From Ahaetulla prasina (lineage: Eukaryota; Chordata; Lepidosauria; Squamata; Colubridae): a stretch of 64,000 bases of DNA. Where the stretch lies: positions 15,222,814 through 15,286,813 of the forward strand of contig NC_080548.1 of assembly GCF_028640845.1 (NCBI RefSeq), read 5' to 3'. The notes under the pieces were generated by a model. That model saw only the letters and a list, made by a program, of their open reading frames with translations, was not told the DNA's origin and searched no databases. Position 1 is the first letter of the stretch. The number at the start of each line of letters is the position of its first letter. Below, in pieces: positions 10,472 through 22,014 of the stretch. The position numbers and the translations under genes were made by a program.

Positions 10472-10815
10472 TGGCTCAGTGGCTAAGACGCTGATCTTGT
10501 GGATCGAAAGGTCGGCAGTTCAGCGGTTCGAATCCCTAGTGCCACATAACGGGGTGCGCTCCTGTTCCTTGTCCCAGCTTCTGCCAACCTAGCAGTTTGA
10601 AAGCACGTAAAAAATGCAAGTAGAAAAAATAGGGACCACTTTCAGTGGGAAGGTAACAGTGTTCCGTGCGTCTTTGGCGTTGAGTCATGCCGGCCACATG
10701 ACCACGGAGATGTCTTCAGACAGTGCTGGCTCTTTGGCTTTGAAATGGAGATGAGCACTGCCCCCTAGAGTCAGGAATGACTAGCACATATGTGTGAGGG
10801 AAACTTTACCTTTTT
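10472..10815 (+). mobile_element. Sauria-type SINE with 10-bp TSD
   Basis: The tRNA-like head (GTGGCTCAGTGGCTAAGACG, with a B-box-like GGTTCGAATCC at about 10523) is followed by the 'cccagcttctgccaacctag' body and a 3' end 'aaactttacctttt'. It is flanked by ATTAGAGAGG at 10462-10471 and 10816-10825. Sauria SINEs share their 3' end with Bov-B LINEs, which supply their retrotransposition machinery. Confidence 0.92.
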
Positions 10816-10961
10816 ATTAGAGAGGAGAGTCCAAAAATTGGGTATAAAGATTTGGCCTTCTGGGGCCCCTTATTGCTCTAACCTCGACTGAAGAATGAGT
10901 ACCTTTCTTGAGAGATGCTTCAAGAAGCATGTGCTCTTTTGCATATCTGGAACACTTATAG

Positions 10962-11190
10962 CAATAGCATTTAGACTTATATACCACTCTATAGTGCTTT
11001 ATAGCACTCTCTGGGCAATTTACAATGTCAGCATATTGCCCCCAACAATCTGAATTCTCATTTTACTGGCCTTGGGAGGATGGAAGGCTGAGTCAACCTT
11101 GAGTTGGTCAGGATCGAACTCCTGGCTGTGGGCAGAGTTAGTCTGCAATACTGCATTCTAACCGCTGCTCAACCAGAGCTCGCTTTTATG
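10962..11190 (-). mobile_element. tRNA-derived SINE, diverged
   Basis: The minus-strand copy has 'gaccttgggaggatggaagg'-like and 'gcaatttacaatgtcagc' blocks. Related copies are at 26713-26955, 35826-36056, 56737-56965 and 58250-58400. Confidence 0.75.
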
Positions 11191-11704
11191 ATAGCAATAC
11201 AATAAACAGCACATGCCAGGAACTATGCATTCTTTTTGCAATTGAGATAATGAAATATATCCTGGTTTGTCTTGCATAACATACCTTTTGGTATTTAGGG
11301 GACAGGGTAAAGGTGAGTTAGGAAAACAGACCTGGCTTGCAGGATATCCAGTCTAACTGTGATAAATGGGTGATGTTGAAACGAAAAACCAAAAGATGAC
11401 ATGTCTTATTTGTTAAGCAATGAGCACATTTCCCTCTATGTATCTTGGAAAGTTTATGAGACTACAAGGCAGATGCTACAATACTATTCAATCTTCCTTC
11501 CCTCCCTCCCTCCCTCTCCCTCCCTCCCAGTAATGGAATCTCTAGGAATTCTGCCTGCCATTCCCAAATAAACTGGTGGAATTTTGAAAAAATACCTTCT
11601 TAAGAGGGAGGAAAGAGCGCCATTTTTGCAAGACAGATAGGCTACGTTTGCTGTGCCACCTGGCATCTGGGAAATATCCCAAGAAGGATTAGGTAGGTCA
11701 AAGT

Positions 11705-12260
11705 TAACAGAACAGAATTACAGAGTTGGAAGGGACCTTGGAGATCTTCTAGTCCAACCCACTGCTCAGGCATGAAACCCTATACCACAAGTGTTAAACT
11801 CAAGGCCTGCGGGCCAGATCCAACCCGCGGGATGCTTAGATCTGGCCCAAGGGGGCTGCCCTGGAAACAGTGAAGGACCAGCCCGCAGTGCTTCTGCCAA
11901 CGAAAACAGAACTCGGGTGGTGGTGAGGGTGGGGTGCATGGCATGTGCGGTTCTCCCGAGCTCTATTTTTGCTGGCAGAGGGTTGCAGGTGGCCGTTGCA
12001 GCCGGAAAGGGAGCTTGGGGGCCCGTTTTCACTGGCACGTTCAGGTCACCACAGGCACGAGTGACGTCAAGCTGGCCACGCCCCTACATACCCCTGAGGT
12101 CAAACACAACCCTGATGTGGCCCTCAATGAAATTAAGTTTGGCACCGCTGCCCTATCCCATTTCAGACAAACGGCTGTCCAACCTCTTCTTCAAAACTTC
12201 CAGTACCAACCTTTTCAACATAAATTTCAAGCTTACAGACAAATGCAGCCAGAGTTCTAG
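11705..12260 (-). mobile_element. CR1/L3-type LINE 3' fragment split by a hAT element
   Basis: Flanks read 'gagttggaagggaccttgg' then 'catctagtccaaccc'-like text (11705-11785), continuing after the insertion as 'acggctgtccaacctcttct' (12151-12260). This is the LINE ORF2 end and 3'UTR in antisense. Confidence 0.75.
11786..12150. mobile_element. hAT-type element nested in CR1 fragment
   Basis: It starts CACAAGTGTTAAACTC and ends AAGTTTGGCACCGCTG, a diverged version of the GTGTCAAACTC terminus. The 8-mers CCCTATAC and CCCTATCC flank it (7/8). Confidence 0.82.
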
Positions 12261-13065
12261 CATGGGTTAGTAACAGAGATTTTGGTGCATGAGATGCGAT
12301 CCTAGGAAAATTTCGTGCAAGGTACTTTTAAAAGTTATTGCAGGAGTACAAAAATAAACCTCCTAGCACCAGCTGCCTCACGCTGGTGAATTTCAGACAT
12401 GCCCAGTCTGAATTTTCCAGAATTTTTAGCTTAGAAGGATTGCAATTCTCAGCATATCTGGAGAGCACCAGATTCTGGGCAGGAGAGTGAAGATTTGATC
12501 CATTCACCTCCTTTTAATCATCTCCAACGTCTATTGCCCAAGCTACCGCCACTGCAGCTATATAGATATTTTTCTACTAAGGTCACCAACTCTTGTTCAG
12601 TTGTATTTTGTATTGCTTTTCCTGAACTATGGGCCATACCTCCAGCACTATGTGAAAGGGCAACAGAACCTGATCGGGAGGCAGGAAGGGGCGTGTAAGA
12701 GAGGTATTTTAAAATATGATTGTCACTTGGGCATCCAAGGAACTTAGCAGCCTACAAAACACATACAAACAGAGACGGCTAAAAAATAATAGTTAAACAA
12801 ATACCCCTATCTTGTAAGCGCACATTCAGCAAAGATGCAGAGTTACGCAGGCATGTAGGTTTAAAGCACTATCAGACTATACTCTCAAACATTTCCTATT
12901 TTCTAAATAATCTACAAAAAACTAGTGATAGAACTGCTGTGGCTATACATTCATACAACATGCCAAACTAGGCTAAAATGGGTTAGACAGTCTGTGGATT
13001 CAGCACATTGTGACAAGACACAGGCATTATCTTAGCATGCCATGGGATCCAGGCCATCATGTTAA
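12261..13065. other. No recognisable feature
   Basis: About 800 bp with neutral base composition, short open frames only, and no repeat family I recognise. It is upstream of KDF1 coding sequence and downstream of the CpG island, so it may be first-intron DNA. Confidence 0.45.
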
Positions 13066-13070
13066 CTACC

Positions 13071-13996
13071 GGCAGCCCTCAACCATAAACAACCTACAAC
13101 CAGGGGTGGGATTGAAAACTTTTAGCTAAACTAAAAAAAATTAGTTCTCTGCCCGGTTGCTGGGTAGGCATGGCCATGGGGGCGTGATCTAGTCGGCTTC
13201 AGGCACCAAGCGGCGGGGGGGCGAGCGTTTTCACCCTCCACAGGCTCTGGAGGCTTTCCTTGAGCCTCCAGGAGGGTGAAAATGGTCTCCCCTGGCCTCC
13301 GGAGGTCCTCCAGAGGCCAGAAATGGGCCCATTTCCGGTACTTCTGGTAGGCCTGTTTTTTGTCCTCCCCAGGCTCCGGAGGCTCTGCTTGAGCTTCCGG
13401 GAGGGTGAAAACGACCTCCCCCAGGCTCTGGAGGACGGAAATAGGGCTGTTTATGGACTTCTGGTAGGCTCATTTTTTTTGCTCTCCCAGAGCCTCCGTG
13501 CGGTTCCTTCCCTTAACTGGCATCCAAAATGGCGGGGTGAGTGGAGCGGAGTCAGCCACTCCTTGCAACTACCAGTTCGGCGAACCAGATTAAAATTAAA
13601 ATCCGGTTCACTTGAACTGGTCCGAACCGGCTGAATCCACCCCTGCCTATGACCAGTTGTTTAATGATCATTCAAAGTTATGATGGTGCTAAAAAAAGTG
13701 ACTTACTTACTGGTCCACCCACTTACGATCAAAGTGTTCCTGCAGTCACATGATCAAAATGTGGCTGCTTGGTAACCAGCATGTATTTCTGGCAACCAGC
13801 ATCTCAAGGGTCAGACGATCAACATTTGTGACCGTCCCAGGCAGCTCCCAACAGGCAAAGTCAGTAGGCAAAGTCACATGATTTGCTTAACAACTGTGGC
13901 AAGCAAGGTCATATAAAATCAGGCATGGTCATATGATGACTCACTTAGCAGTGGACGTTCCAGTTCCAATTGTGGTCACAAGTTGAGGATTACCTG
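13071..13996. mobile_element. Mariner-type MITE split by a large hAT-type element
   Basis: The left stub 'ggcagccctcaaccataaac' and the right part from 13646 ('gaccagttgtttaatgatc' to 'agttgaggattacctg') are pieces of one MITE. A 545-bp hAT-type element lies between them. Confidence 0.75.
13101..13645. mobile_element. hAT-type non-autonomous element (larger subfamily)
   Basis: Termini are CAGGGGTGGGATT and AATCCACCCCTG. The 8-mers CCTACAAC and CCTATGAC flank it (6/8). The interior has 'ctccaggagggtgaaaatgg'-like GC-rich blocks shared with 30777-31155 and 47276-48014. Confidence 0.82.
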
Positions 13997-14068
13997 CAAA
14001 GGGTTAGCACATTATCTGGACATACCAATTGCATGCTAATCGTGGCCATTATGCAAATCTGCTTGCAT

Positions 14069-14752
14069 CAGGGATGAAATGCTCCCGGTTCGGACTGGAA
14101 CGCCCGATCTGGTAGCAATGGCGGTGGGTGGTTTGAGAACTGGTAGCAAAAATCCCTGCCCCCCCACCCCGCCCATGCCCAGCTGAGCCACGCGATCATC
14201 AGAGGCTTTTTTTAACTTTTAAAAGCATTTTTTCAGCCAAAGAAAAAATGCTTTTAAAAGTAAAAAAAAAACCTTTGATGATCGTGCAGGTCAGCTGGGT
14301 GCTAGCCAAAAAACAGGGGGGGTGGAGTCCGTTTTTTCTCCCAGCAGGCTTCCCTGAAGTTTCCCTGAAGCCTGCTGGGAGGAAAAATGGACTCCCCCTT
14401 TTTTTGGTTTGCCTAGCAGAGCCTGCCGGGAGGAAAAACGGGGTGCGGGGGGTTTTTGAGAGAGAGAGAGAAAGGAAGGAAGGAGGGAAAGAAGGAAGGA
14501 GGGAAAGAAGGAAGGAAGGAAGGAAGGAAGGAAGGAGTCCAAACCTGGCACTAGACGCAGCTTCAGAGGATAATCCAGGGCTGGAAGGGACCTGGAGGTC
14601 ATCTAGTCCAACCCTGCTCCAGCAGGACATTGCTGGTGAGTTTCTGTCTTTTGATTCCCCATTCATATAGCCACGCCCACCCAGTCACATGACACCCTCC
14701 ACCAAGCCACACCTACAGAACCGGTAGCAAAAAAATGTAGATTTCACCCCTG
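14069..14752. mobile_element. hAT-type non-autonomous element with internal (GGAA)n
   Basis: Termini are CAGGGATGAAATG and ATTTCACCCCTG. The 8-mers GCTTGCAT and GCATGCAT flank it (7/8). Inside are a self-complementary 'cttttaaaagcatttttt' hairpin, a purine tract with GGAA repeats (about 14460-14535) and a short CR1-like piece (about 14570-14640). Confidence 0.85.
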
Positions 14753-14759
14753 GCATGCA

Positions 14760-15310
14760 TAAGAGCCAAAGAAGAAAATTTTTGCACCAGAGCTGGACGC
14801 AGTGAATTAACTGTAATACTGCAATTTCACTTTAGAAACATTATTTCACTTTAGAACATTTTCATTGCTTTTCCAAGACATGAAGGACTAGCTGGTTCAC
14901 TCTTTACCTTCTACACATATACAAAAACTGCTTGGCGTGCCAGCTGAATGTTACTTCTACACTAGTGGTGTGAGAGCAATCACAGCTCAATCTGAGGACA
15001 CCAAACAAGTGAGGACATCCAAACAAGCTGTTTGGGCCACATCCAGCTCTTACATTCAGCCACAGGTTTTTCTTTTAATCCTGCATGTTAAATCAGTTAG
15101 TGCCCTGGTTTACACAGGCCAAATTACACACTTGCATACTACGTCAATAATTATGGTTTGGCAACCACAGTGGCTGAATTTCTGTATTATGCTACATCAG
15201 ACAAAATGATGGCTTAGTGTGAAAATGGGAAACCAGTTTAATCTCCTGCAGAGGAAAATGTGGGGAAGAGGAGGGCCGTCTGATAGCCACATTCAAGTTG
15301 AGAAGGGCTT
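14760..15310. other. No recognisable feature
   Basis: Unassigned single-copy-looking DNA. Short reading frames only, none with recognisable protein similarity. Confidence 0.45.
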
Positions 15311-15314
15311 AAAG

Positions 15315-15437
15315 CAGGGGTCTCCAACCTTGGCAACTTTAAGACATGTGGACTTCAACTCCCAGAATTCCTCAGCCAGCTTTGCTCTGGGAGTTGAAGT
15401 CCACAAGTCTTAAAGTTGCCAAGGTTGGAGACCCCTG
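15315..15437. mobile_element. Palindromic MITE (TCTCCAACCTTGG family)
   Basis: Starts CAGGGGTCTCCAACCTTGG and ends with its exact complement, making nearly the whole 123 bp one inverted repeat around a short centre. Relatives are at 29689-29811, 46907-47043 and 48875-49535. Confidence 0.9.
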
Positions 15438-15467
15438 CACTAAACCATCATATTGTTTGGGTTAGAG

Positions 15468-15597
15468 CAGGGGTGTCAAACTCGCGATGACAGGTCGTCA
15501 TGTGACGTATCGCAACTTTTCCCCCTTTGCTAAAACGGGGGTGGGCGTGGCCAGTGCATGTCGCATCTGGTCTGCGGGTCGCAAGTTTGACACCCTG
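15468..15597. mobile_element. hAT-type MITE, perfect 8-bp TSD
   Basis: Starts CAGGGGTGTCAAACTCG and ends AAGTTTGACACCCTG. The duplication GGTTAGAG (15460-15467 and 15598-15605) is perfect. Confidence 0.94.
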
Positions 15598-15605
15598 GGT
15601 TAGAG

Positions 15606-16660
15606 TATTGACTGGCAATAGGTATTCATGTTTTGTAAGCTTTCACTACAGACTGGCTAAAAGTATTAAAATGTGTTAGATGGCAGCAGTACATTTATTT
15701 CCATACTTTGAACTGATAAACAAATTCATGAGTTTTTCCTTCTTGTGGACTAATCCTGCAAATATCTCATTTCTTTGTACAGAAAAGGAATGAGTAAATT
15801 AACAAGATGGAGGTAAACTGAGAATAACACTTTGTATGGTTGATATAAGGCTTAATTATGTAATATAATGCTTAATATGGTTAAAACGTTAAGTCCAAAG
15901 CATGACAGCCAAGAACAATAAACCTCTACGCTAATATTCTGCATTAGAACACAAACGGGTGACTTACGAATATTGTGTTGAACAAATCTGAGTTGGCTCA
16001 CATTTGCAAACCTTTCCCAAATCACCTGAATGAACCTATTATGTGTCATTTTAACAAACTCCTTGTAGGAATTGCCCCCACCCATCAGTAATTTCCTGTT
16101 ACTTCCCAATCATACTTGCGATTCCCCTACTACTCCTAATAGAGACACAACTTTTCCAATATTAAAGCCATGTTTCTCAATAATCAACCATGACCTAATA
16201 CTTTAGGAAGAGATATTACTTCTTTTTGATCATGCTGTCTTTGTAAATAAAATAAGATAATATATTATCTGGACTCTTTTAATACAGGACTCTGCTGAAT
16301 GGAAAGACAGGATTCAGTAGCTGGCTTTTTGATTCAGGAAGTCTCTTGTAAATATGTATGGGTGGGGGTCGCCTTACGATTCAAATCAAGTTCCAGTCAC
16401 TGGTTGAAAAGAAAGTGGGTGGATACATACGGTATGTTACCTAGTATTGATAATCTGGCCTGACCTGTAGCATTTACAAAGAGCTGCGTGCAGACAGGCT
16501 TCCATCGGATTAGCAAAACTTTCAAATCAATAACATCCATTAATCAAACATGCAAATGAAACCCTTCCGAAGAAATGGCCTGAGAGGCACCTCAGCCTTG
16601 GGAAAGAAAGGCAACTGGGCAATTTCCAGATTTTTTTCGAACTATAACCCTCACATTCCC
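15606..16660. other. Non-repetitive sequence beside the CpG island
   Basis: About 1 kb of AT-leaning sequence without recognisable repeats, in a window that is otherwise saturated with them. No exon is seen. It is a reasonable place to look for conserved regulatory DNA of KDF1. Confidence 0.45.
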
Positions 16661-16669
16661 TTGCTGCTG

Positions 16670-17900
16670 GTTGGGGCTTCTGGGAGTTGAAGTCCAAAAC
16701 ATCTGGACAGGAAAGTGGTGGTGGGGGGAAGGGGCTGTTTATTTTTCCCTACCAAGACTGAACTGCCTGTCCCGGACCATTCCCCTTTTTACTTTTTTTT
16801 GTGGGGGAGGGGGGAAATCAGGCACCGTTCCCGGAATATGGGCTTTGGGAATGAAACGAAAGCAAAAAATCTTAACAGGTAAGAACGCAACCTATCCTAT
16901 TCATTGGATAGAAAGCCTGCTTTGGAATCAACCGGAGCTCAGGAATCTCCACGTCGAATTTTAGGGATTTTTGGGGTGGGGGGGTGGGGGGGTGGGCGAA
17001 GGATGAAAGCAGTCCCCGAGTTGTTGTTGTTGTTGTTTTTTTACACAAGGCAAGACAAAAACGCGAGCGGTTTACCTGTTGCGCAGCGCCGGCAGCCCTC
17101 GGCGGTGCAAATGTCAAACTTTCGCTGGCCCAGCCCTTCGGAGTTGGCCTGGCCTCCGATCTCTCCTGCCCAGAGGGATCTTCGGGGTCCGGGGTGAGTG
17201 GGAAAAAAGACGGGCAGCGACAGAAGAGTCCCCCCCGCCAAAAAAAAAACCCAGCCGGGGGTGGGAACGCTGCACCAGCGGAGGAAGGGAGCGAAGCATC
17301 CGAAGGGGGAAGCGTCACCTCCAGCGCTACCTGGGCCAGGCCTGCCTCGACTTCCTGGCGGAAGGCCTCCAGCCGCTCCGGAGCCCCTTGGGGAGGGGGC
17401 GAGCTTACCTTTCCCCAACACCGAGGGTCGCCTTTCTCTCTCTCACCCCCCCGCCTGGGAAAGCGTTGCCCCCCCCCAGCCCCGCCTTGGCATTTACCTG
17501 CCCAGCCAGGTGAACGGCGTCTGGGGCCCCTCCCTCACCTGAGCCACGTGACGCGCGAGCTGCCTGGAAGGACACGCTTCTCCGGAAGGCAGGCGAGCCC
17601 TACTCGGGGGATGGGATTGGGCCGGGGGTGGGTGGGCGGCGGGGGGGAAGCGACGCCGCTGCCGACGGGCACCGCAGGCGCTCGGGTCCGCTCCTTGCCC
17701 TCGGGGCAGTTGACTTTCGCTGGCTCTCAGGGCAGCGAGAAAGGGCAGCATAGAGGTCATGCGGTTAGGGAGAGGTTCCGGAAGGAACTCTGTGCATGCT
17801 CGACGGCACGGGGAAAATCTTCTCGGATGCGTTGTCTCTCCGGTTCGGAATACTAGCGCAGACACCCCACCCCCACCCCCCAAAACTCTGTTAAGAGCTT
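16670..17900 (-). promoter_or_regulatory. CpG island, candidate KDF1 promoter and non-coding exon 1
   Basis: The stretch from about 17050 to 17850 is strongly GC- and CpG-rich, unlike its surroundings. KDF1 coding starts at 7214 with an acceptor 21 nt upstream, so a 5' non-coding exon must exist further right. On the minus strand, candidate donors lie inside the island: CAG|GTAAAT ending at 17498, AAAG|GTAAGC ending at 17409, and CAG|GTAAAC near 17076. Which is used cannot be told. Plus-strand donors (CAG|GTAAGA at about 16880) would suit a divergent non-coding transcript. Long open frames here on both strands reflect high GC and I do not call them genes. Confidence 0.55.
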
Positions 17901-18049
17901 TAACAGCGCTTGGGGGGAATTCCGAAGCTGGAGGACATGCAAACAAACAAATACTTATATGGAAAAGTTTCCAATGCAGCCTTCCAACGTCTGGAGCCCT
18001 CCAGCATATTTTAGTAGCCAGCAGGGCAAGAGATTCCAAGGAAAGAGAG

Positions 18050-18075
18050 AGAGATAGATAGAGAGGGGGGGGTAC

Positions 18076-18130
<55 letters not shown>

Positions 18131-18583
18131 GGAGATAGGGAGATAGAAAGACAGATAGGGAGATAGATAGGGAGATAGATTTTTTTATTATTATTATTTG
18201 CATTTATATCCCGTCCTTCTCCGAAGACTCAGGGCGGATTACACTATGTCAAGCAATAGTCTTCATCCATTTGTATATTATATACAAAGTCAACTTATTG
18301 CCCCCAACAATCTGGGTCCTCATTTTACCTACCTTATAAAGGATGGAAGGCTGAGTCAACCTTGGGCCTGGTGGGGCTTGAACCTGCAGTAATTGCAAGC
18401 AACTGCTGTTAATAACAGACTGTCTTACCAGTCTGAGCCACAGAGGCCCTTAGATAGATGAGAAAGAGAGAGAGAGAGAAAGAGAGGTACTAGATAGATA
18501 GATGGGGAGGTAGATAGATAGATAGACAGATAGATACTAGATAGATAGATACTAGATAGAGAGAGATAGAGAGATAGATAGAT

Positions 18584-18624
<41 letters not shown>

Positions 18625-18641
18625 GATAGACAGATAGATAC

Positions 18642-18683
<42 letters not shown>

Positions 18684-18690
18684 TCAAGTT
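18050..18690. repeat. (GATA)n microsatellite, Bkm type, interrupted by a SINE
   Basis: Arrays of GATA/AGAT at about 18050-18180 and 18450-18682, with variant units (GGGAGATA, GATACTA). GATA arrays are the Bkm repeats first described in snakes, enriched on the W chromosome but also present on autosomes. The translation frames over them (repeated YLSI) are artefacts. Confidence 0.95.
18182..18449 (-). mobile_element. tRNA-derived SINE inside the GATA array
   Basis: On the plus strand it begins with the tail 'cccgtccttctccgaagact' and ends with the tRNA-like head 'gtctgagccacagaggccc', so it inserted in minus orientation and split the array into two blocks. Confidence 0.88.
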
Positions 18691-18724
18691 GTTCTTAGCC
18701 CTTAGAACCACCTAGATAAAAGTC

Positions 18725-19515
18725 TGTAGAGATTCTCAGTCATCCAGGTCATGATTGTCCCAATGGTGCTTTTTCAGGTGGCAACTGGACTTTCTTGGGT
18801 TTGTTTTTTTTTAAGACATTTCGCTTTTCATCCAAGAAGCTTCTTCAGCTTTGACAGGACAGTGGAGAATGGAAGGATTTATGTTCCTTGCAGACAGCTG
18901 GTCATTTGCATCCTTTTAGAGGGCCCTTGAAGCACTTGAAGGTTTATCTGTGTCCTGAGGGTCACCTGAGTGGTGCTCCTGGTTCCTGTCATCTGCAATT
19001 TTTCCTCTGGAAATCCCTTCCTACTCCTACACCATTCAAAGGAACCAAATGAAATTTGGTTCATCCCAAATTGCATAGCTAAAAGTCTACAGAGATTCTC
19101 AGTCATCCAGGTCATAGTTATCCCAAAGGTGTTTTTCAGGAGGCAACTGGATTTTCTTCTTTTGAAAACATTTCAAGGTGACCTGGAGGACACACATAAA
19201 CTTCCAAGTGCTTCAATGACCCACTAAACTGGGTGTCAAACTTGTGGCCTGTGGGCCAGATGTGTCATGTACTGGCCACGTCCACACCTGGTTTAGTGAA
19301 GGTGGAAAAAGTCGTGATATGTCATGTGATGATGCGAGTTTGACATCCCTGTTCAAAAAGGATGCAAATGACCAGCTGTTTGCAAGGAATATAAATCCTT
19401 CCATTCCCTACTATCCTGTTAGAGCTGAAGAAGCTTCTTGGATGAGAAGCAAAATGTCTTCAAAAGACAAAAACAAGAAAGACCAGTTGCCTCCTCAAAA
19501 AGCACCTTTGGGACA
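18725..19515. mobile_element. Penelope-like terminal repeat fragments
   Basis: Blocks such as 'gagattctcagtcatccagg', 'catccaagaagcttcttcag' and 'gaagcttcttggatgagaag' occur here in both orientations (18730-18900, 19085-19170, 19420-19510). They are separated by non-repeat text and by a hAT-type MITE. They match the arms at 4705-4985. Assignment to Penelope-like elements is an inference. Confidence 0.55.
19229..19351. mobile_element. hAT-type MITE nested in Penelope-like fragment
   Basis: It carries the GTGTCAAACTTGTGGCC...GAGTTTGACATCCCTG termini of the 8989-9284 subfamily. The duplication is not clear, so the boundary is approximate. Confidence 0.7.
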
Positions 19516-19589
19516 ACCACCTAGATAGATTTTCTTCAAGTTAATCCCTGGTCTTTCAACCTTCCCAACAGTGCACTCATCACTAGTTT

Positions 19590-19815
19590 ACATCGAGATT
19601 CTTAGTTATCTAGGTCATGGTTGTCCCAAAAATGCTTTTTCCAAAGGCAACTGGGACTTTCTTTGCTTTTCCTTGAACATGTTTTGCTTCTCATCCAAGA
19701 AGCTTCTTCCGTTCTGAACTGTAGAAGCTTCTTGGATGAGAAGTGAAATGTCTTCAAGGAAAAACAAAGAGAGTCCAGTTGCCTTTGGAAAAAGCACCTT
19801 TGGGATATCGCCATA
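19590..19815. mobile_element. Penelope-like terminal fragments, inverted pair
   Basis: A compact pair of inverted arms around 'catccaagaagcttcttccg' and 'gtagaagcttcttggatgag', like the larger pair at 4705-4985. Confidence 0.5.
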
Positions 19816-20130
19816 GTAACTGAGTCCACCCACTTTGCTTCTTGTGTCCTCTTTCCTTCTATTTAATACCCGCTGGACTTTTTTTTTTCAAGAGCTGGAT
19901 CTTCACATAACCTGTTTGAAGTAGCATAATTTGACCCTGGTCATTTGTGCCTCAGGCAAGAACTCTGAGCTGTTTTGTTTGATGATTCATCATTTTGTTT
20001 TCTTGACTGTCCAGGATATTCTCAGGAGTCCTCTCCCAACATTCAATGCTATCAATACTTTTTCCCTACTGCTTTTCAGATAGATGCTGTACAGTAGCAC
20101 AACAATTTGGAGGGTCCTCATCCACCTTGG

Positions 20131-21000
20131 TAGGATGGCGGAGTGGCCCAGCAGTTAATTTGCTGGGCTTATCGGATGGGAAGTTGGCAGTTTAGGTTCG
20201 AGACCCGAGCACCACGTGATGGGGTGAACACCCATTCTCGCCCCAGCTCCTGCAACTTAGACTAGAATAGAACCTTGTAGGTCATCTAATCCAACCTCCC
20301 GCCCAAGCAGGAGACTCTACACCATTTCTGACAGATGGCAGTCTAGTCTGTTCTTGAAAGCTTCCAGCGATGAAGCTCCTACAACTTCCGAAGGCAAGCT
20401 GTTCCATTGGTTGATTGTTCTTACTATCAGAAAATTTCTCTTTATTTCCAGGTTGAATCTCTCCTTGTTCCATTTCCATCCATTATTCCTTGTTTGGTCT
20501 TCAGGTGCTTTGGAAAATAGCTGGACCCCCTCTTCTCTGTGGTAGCCCCTCAAATATTGGAACACTGCTATCATGTCTCCCCTGGTCCTTCTCTTCACTA
20601 GACTAGCCATGGCCAGTTCCTGCAACTGTTCATTGGATGTTTTAGCCTCCAGTCTCGTAATCATCTTTGTTCTCTTCTCTGCACTCTTTCTAGAGTCTCA
20701 ACATCTTTTTTTGTAGTGTGGTGACCAAAACTGGATGCAGTATTCTAGGCGTGGTCTTACTAAGGCTTTATAGAGTGGTATTAGTACCTCCCTTGATCTT
20801 GATTGAATCCCTCTGTTAATGCAATTTAGGATTGCAAATGCAATTAGATAAGTAAGTACCACTTCAGTGGGAAGGTACTAACGCTCTGTGATGTCATGCT
20901 GGCCACCTAACCACAGAAATGTTTTTGGGCAGAGCTGATTCCATGGCCTTGAAATGGGGATCAGCATTGCCCCTTATAGTTGGCAACAACTAGCAGAGTA
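20131..21000 (+). mobile_element. Sauria-type SINE split by a CR1/L3 LINE
   Basis: The head (20131-20265, 'cggagtggcccagcagtta' through 'cgccccagctcctgcaac') and tail (about 20850-21000, 'cacttcagtgggaaggtact' through 'caacaactagcaga') are the two halves of one SINE. A CR1/L3 3' fragment lies between them. Confidence 0.75.
20266..20850 (-). mobile_element. CR1/L3-type LINE 3' end with ORF2 C-terminus
   Basis: The minus-strand frame 20664-20317 encodes a reverse-transcriptase-element C-terminus: KRRTRGDMIAVFQYLRG, later NLEIKRNFLIVRTINQWNSLP and ASSLEAFKNRLD. This is the typical end of CR1-clade ORF2. The RT domain itself is missing, so the copy is 5' truncated and dead. Similar pieces are at 32520-32870, 40765-41060, 41040-41640 and 38820-39035. 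Confidence 0.88.
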
Positions 21001-21459
21001 AAATCCACAGGGACTATTTTTTTTACCTGTATCATCCTTCTTGGTGGAAATTATTGGGGTTATGACAACCCAGCCGGAGGGATGAGAAAGAAAGGTGATG
21101 ATCAATGAGTGAATTGAAAAGATCAGCCTGAAAAGTGATATAATCAACTCATTGTTTCACAATGAATTCTCTTGAATGCCCCTCTCTCTGGGAGCCTCTT
21201 TCCATTTCGGTTCTCGGGATCCGTCCCCCCAAATTTCAGAACCACAGTTAAAAAGTACTCTTTGTATTTAACATTCTAAACAAACATCTGAGACAAAATG
21301 GTCATTTTGTAACCGGAGAAATGAGGCACGTTTGTGAAATTGCATGATTAACGGCTTCACATGTTGTGTGAGCCTTTCCAGTTGCGATTTAATCTACAAA
21401 TCCCGATTAAACAATGAGGCAAGCTATTGATAACTGAGTTTGATTTCCACCATATACGC

Positions 21460-22014
21460 CTGTGATGGCGAACCTATGGCACGTGTGCCACAGGTGGCAT
21501 GCAGAGCCCTTTCTGTAGGCACGCCAGCCGTCGCCCCAACCCAGCTCCACTGCACATGCACGTGTGCCTCCCGCCGGCCAGCTGGTTTTCGGGTCTCTGC
21601 CGCGTATGCGTGGGGGGGCGGGGCGGGGTGCATGAACGGGGGTGCAGGTTGGTGCAAAAGGCTTTCCAGGCCTAAAATGGGGTGCATGAGGCCTCCCACG
21701 TGCCCCGTTCTGCTTCCAGGTTGGTGCAGGAGGCTTTCCAGGTCCAAAACGGGGCAGAGGGGGCCTGCCCCATTTTGGGCCTGGAAAGTCTCCTGCACCA
21801 ATCTGGAAGCCAAAAAAAGGCACCGGGGGGTGGGGGGAACGAGGCACATGCACGGGGAGCCTCGTGCAGGGGACGTGTGCACATGTGCGGGGATGGGGCG
21901 TATGCGCAGAGGGGTGCTCGCATTGCATTTTGGGGGTTCTGGCACACATGCATAAATTCGCGCCCGCACGCACCCGCTTTGGGCACTCGGCACCAAAAAG
22001 GTTAACCATCACTG
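21460..22014. mobile_element. hAT-type non-autonomous element, long GC-rich interior
   Basis: Starts CTGTGATGGCGAACC and ends GGTTAACCATCACTG. The 8-mers ATATACGC and ATTTAAGC flank it (6/8). Both strands carry long open frames of about 100-200 codons here, but they are rich in H, C and P, lack family similarity and follow CpG-decayed repeat units. I do not call genes. Confidence 0.75.

Noticed and set aside
10472..10560. tRNA-like head with a B box
   Set aside because: It is the tRNA-derived 5' part of a SINE with TSDs, not a functional tRNA gene. The same holds for the other SINE heads.
16984..17856. A 290-codon open frame on the plus strand in the CpG island, and long minus-strand frames over it
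   Set aside because: Its composition (P, G, R, S, A) is what GC-rich DNA gives in any frame. Both strands and several frames are open at once, and no domain is recognisable.
21407..22012. A 201-codon minus-strand frame and overlapping partners
   Set aside because: It lies entirely in a hAT-type repeat with defined termini. No conserved domain.
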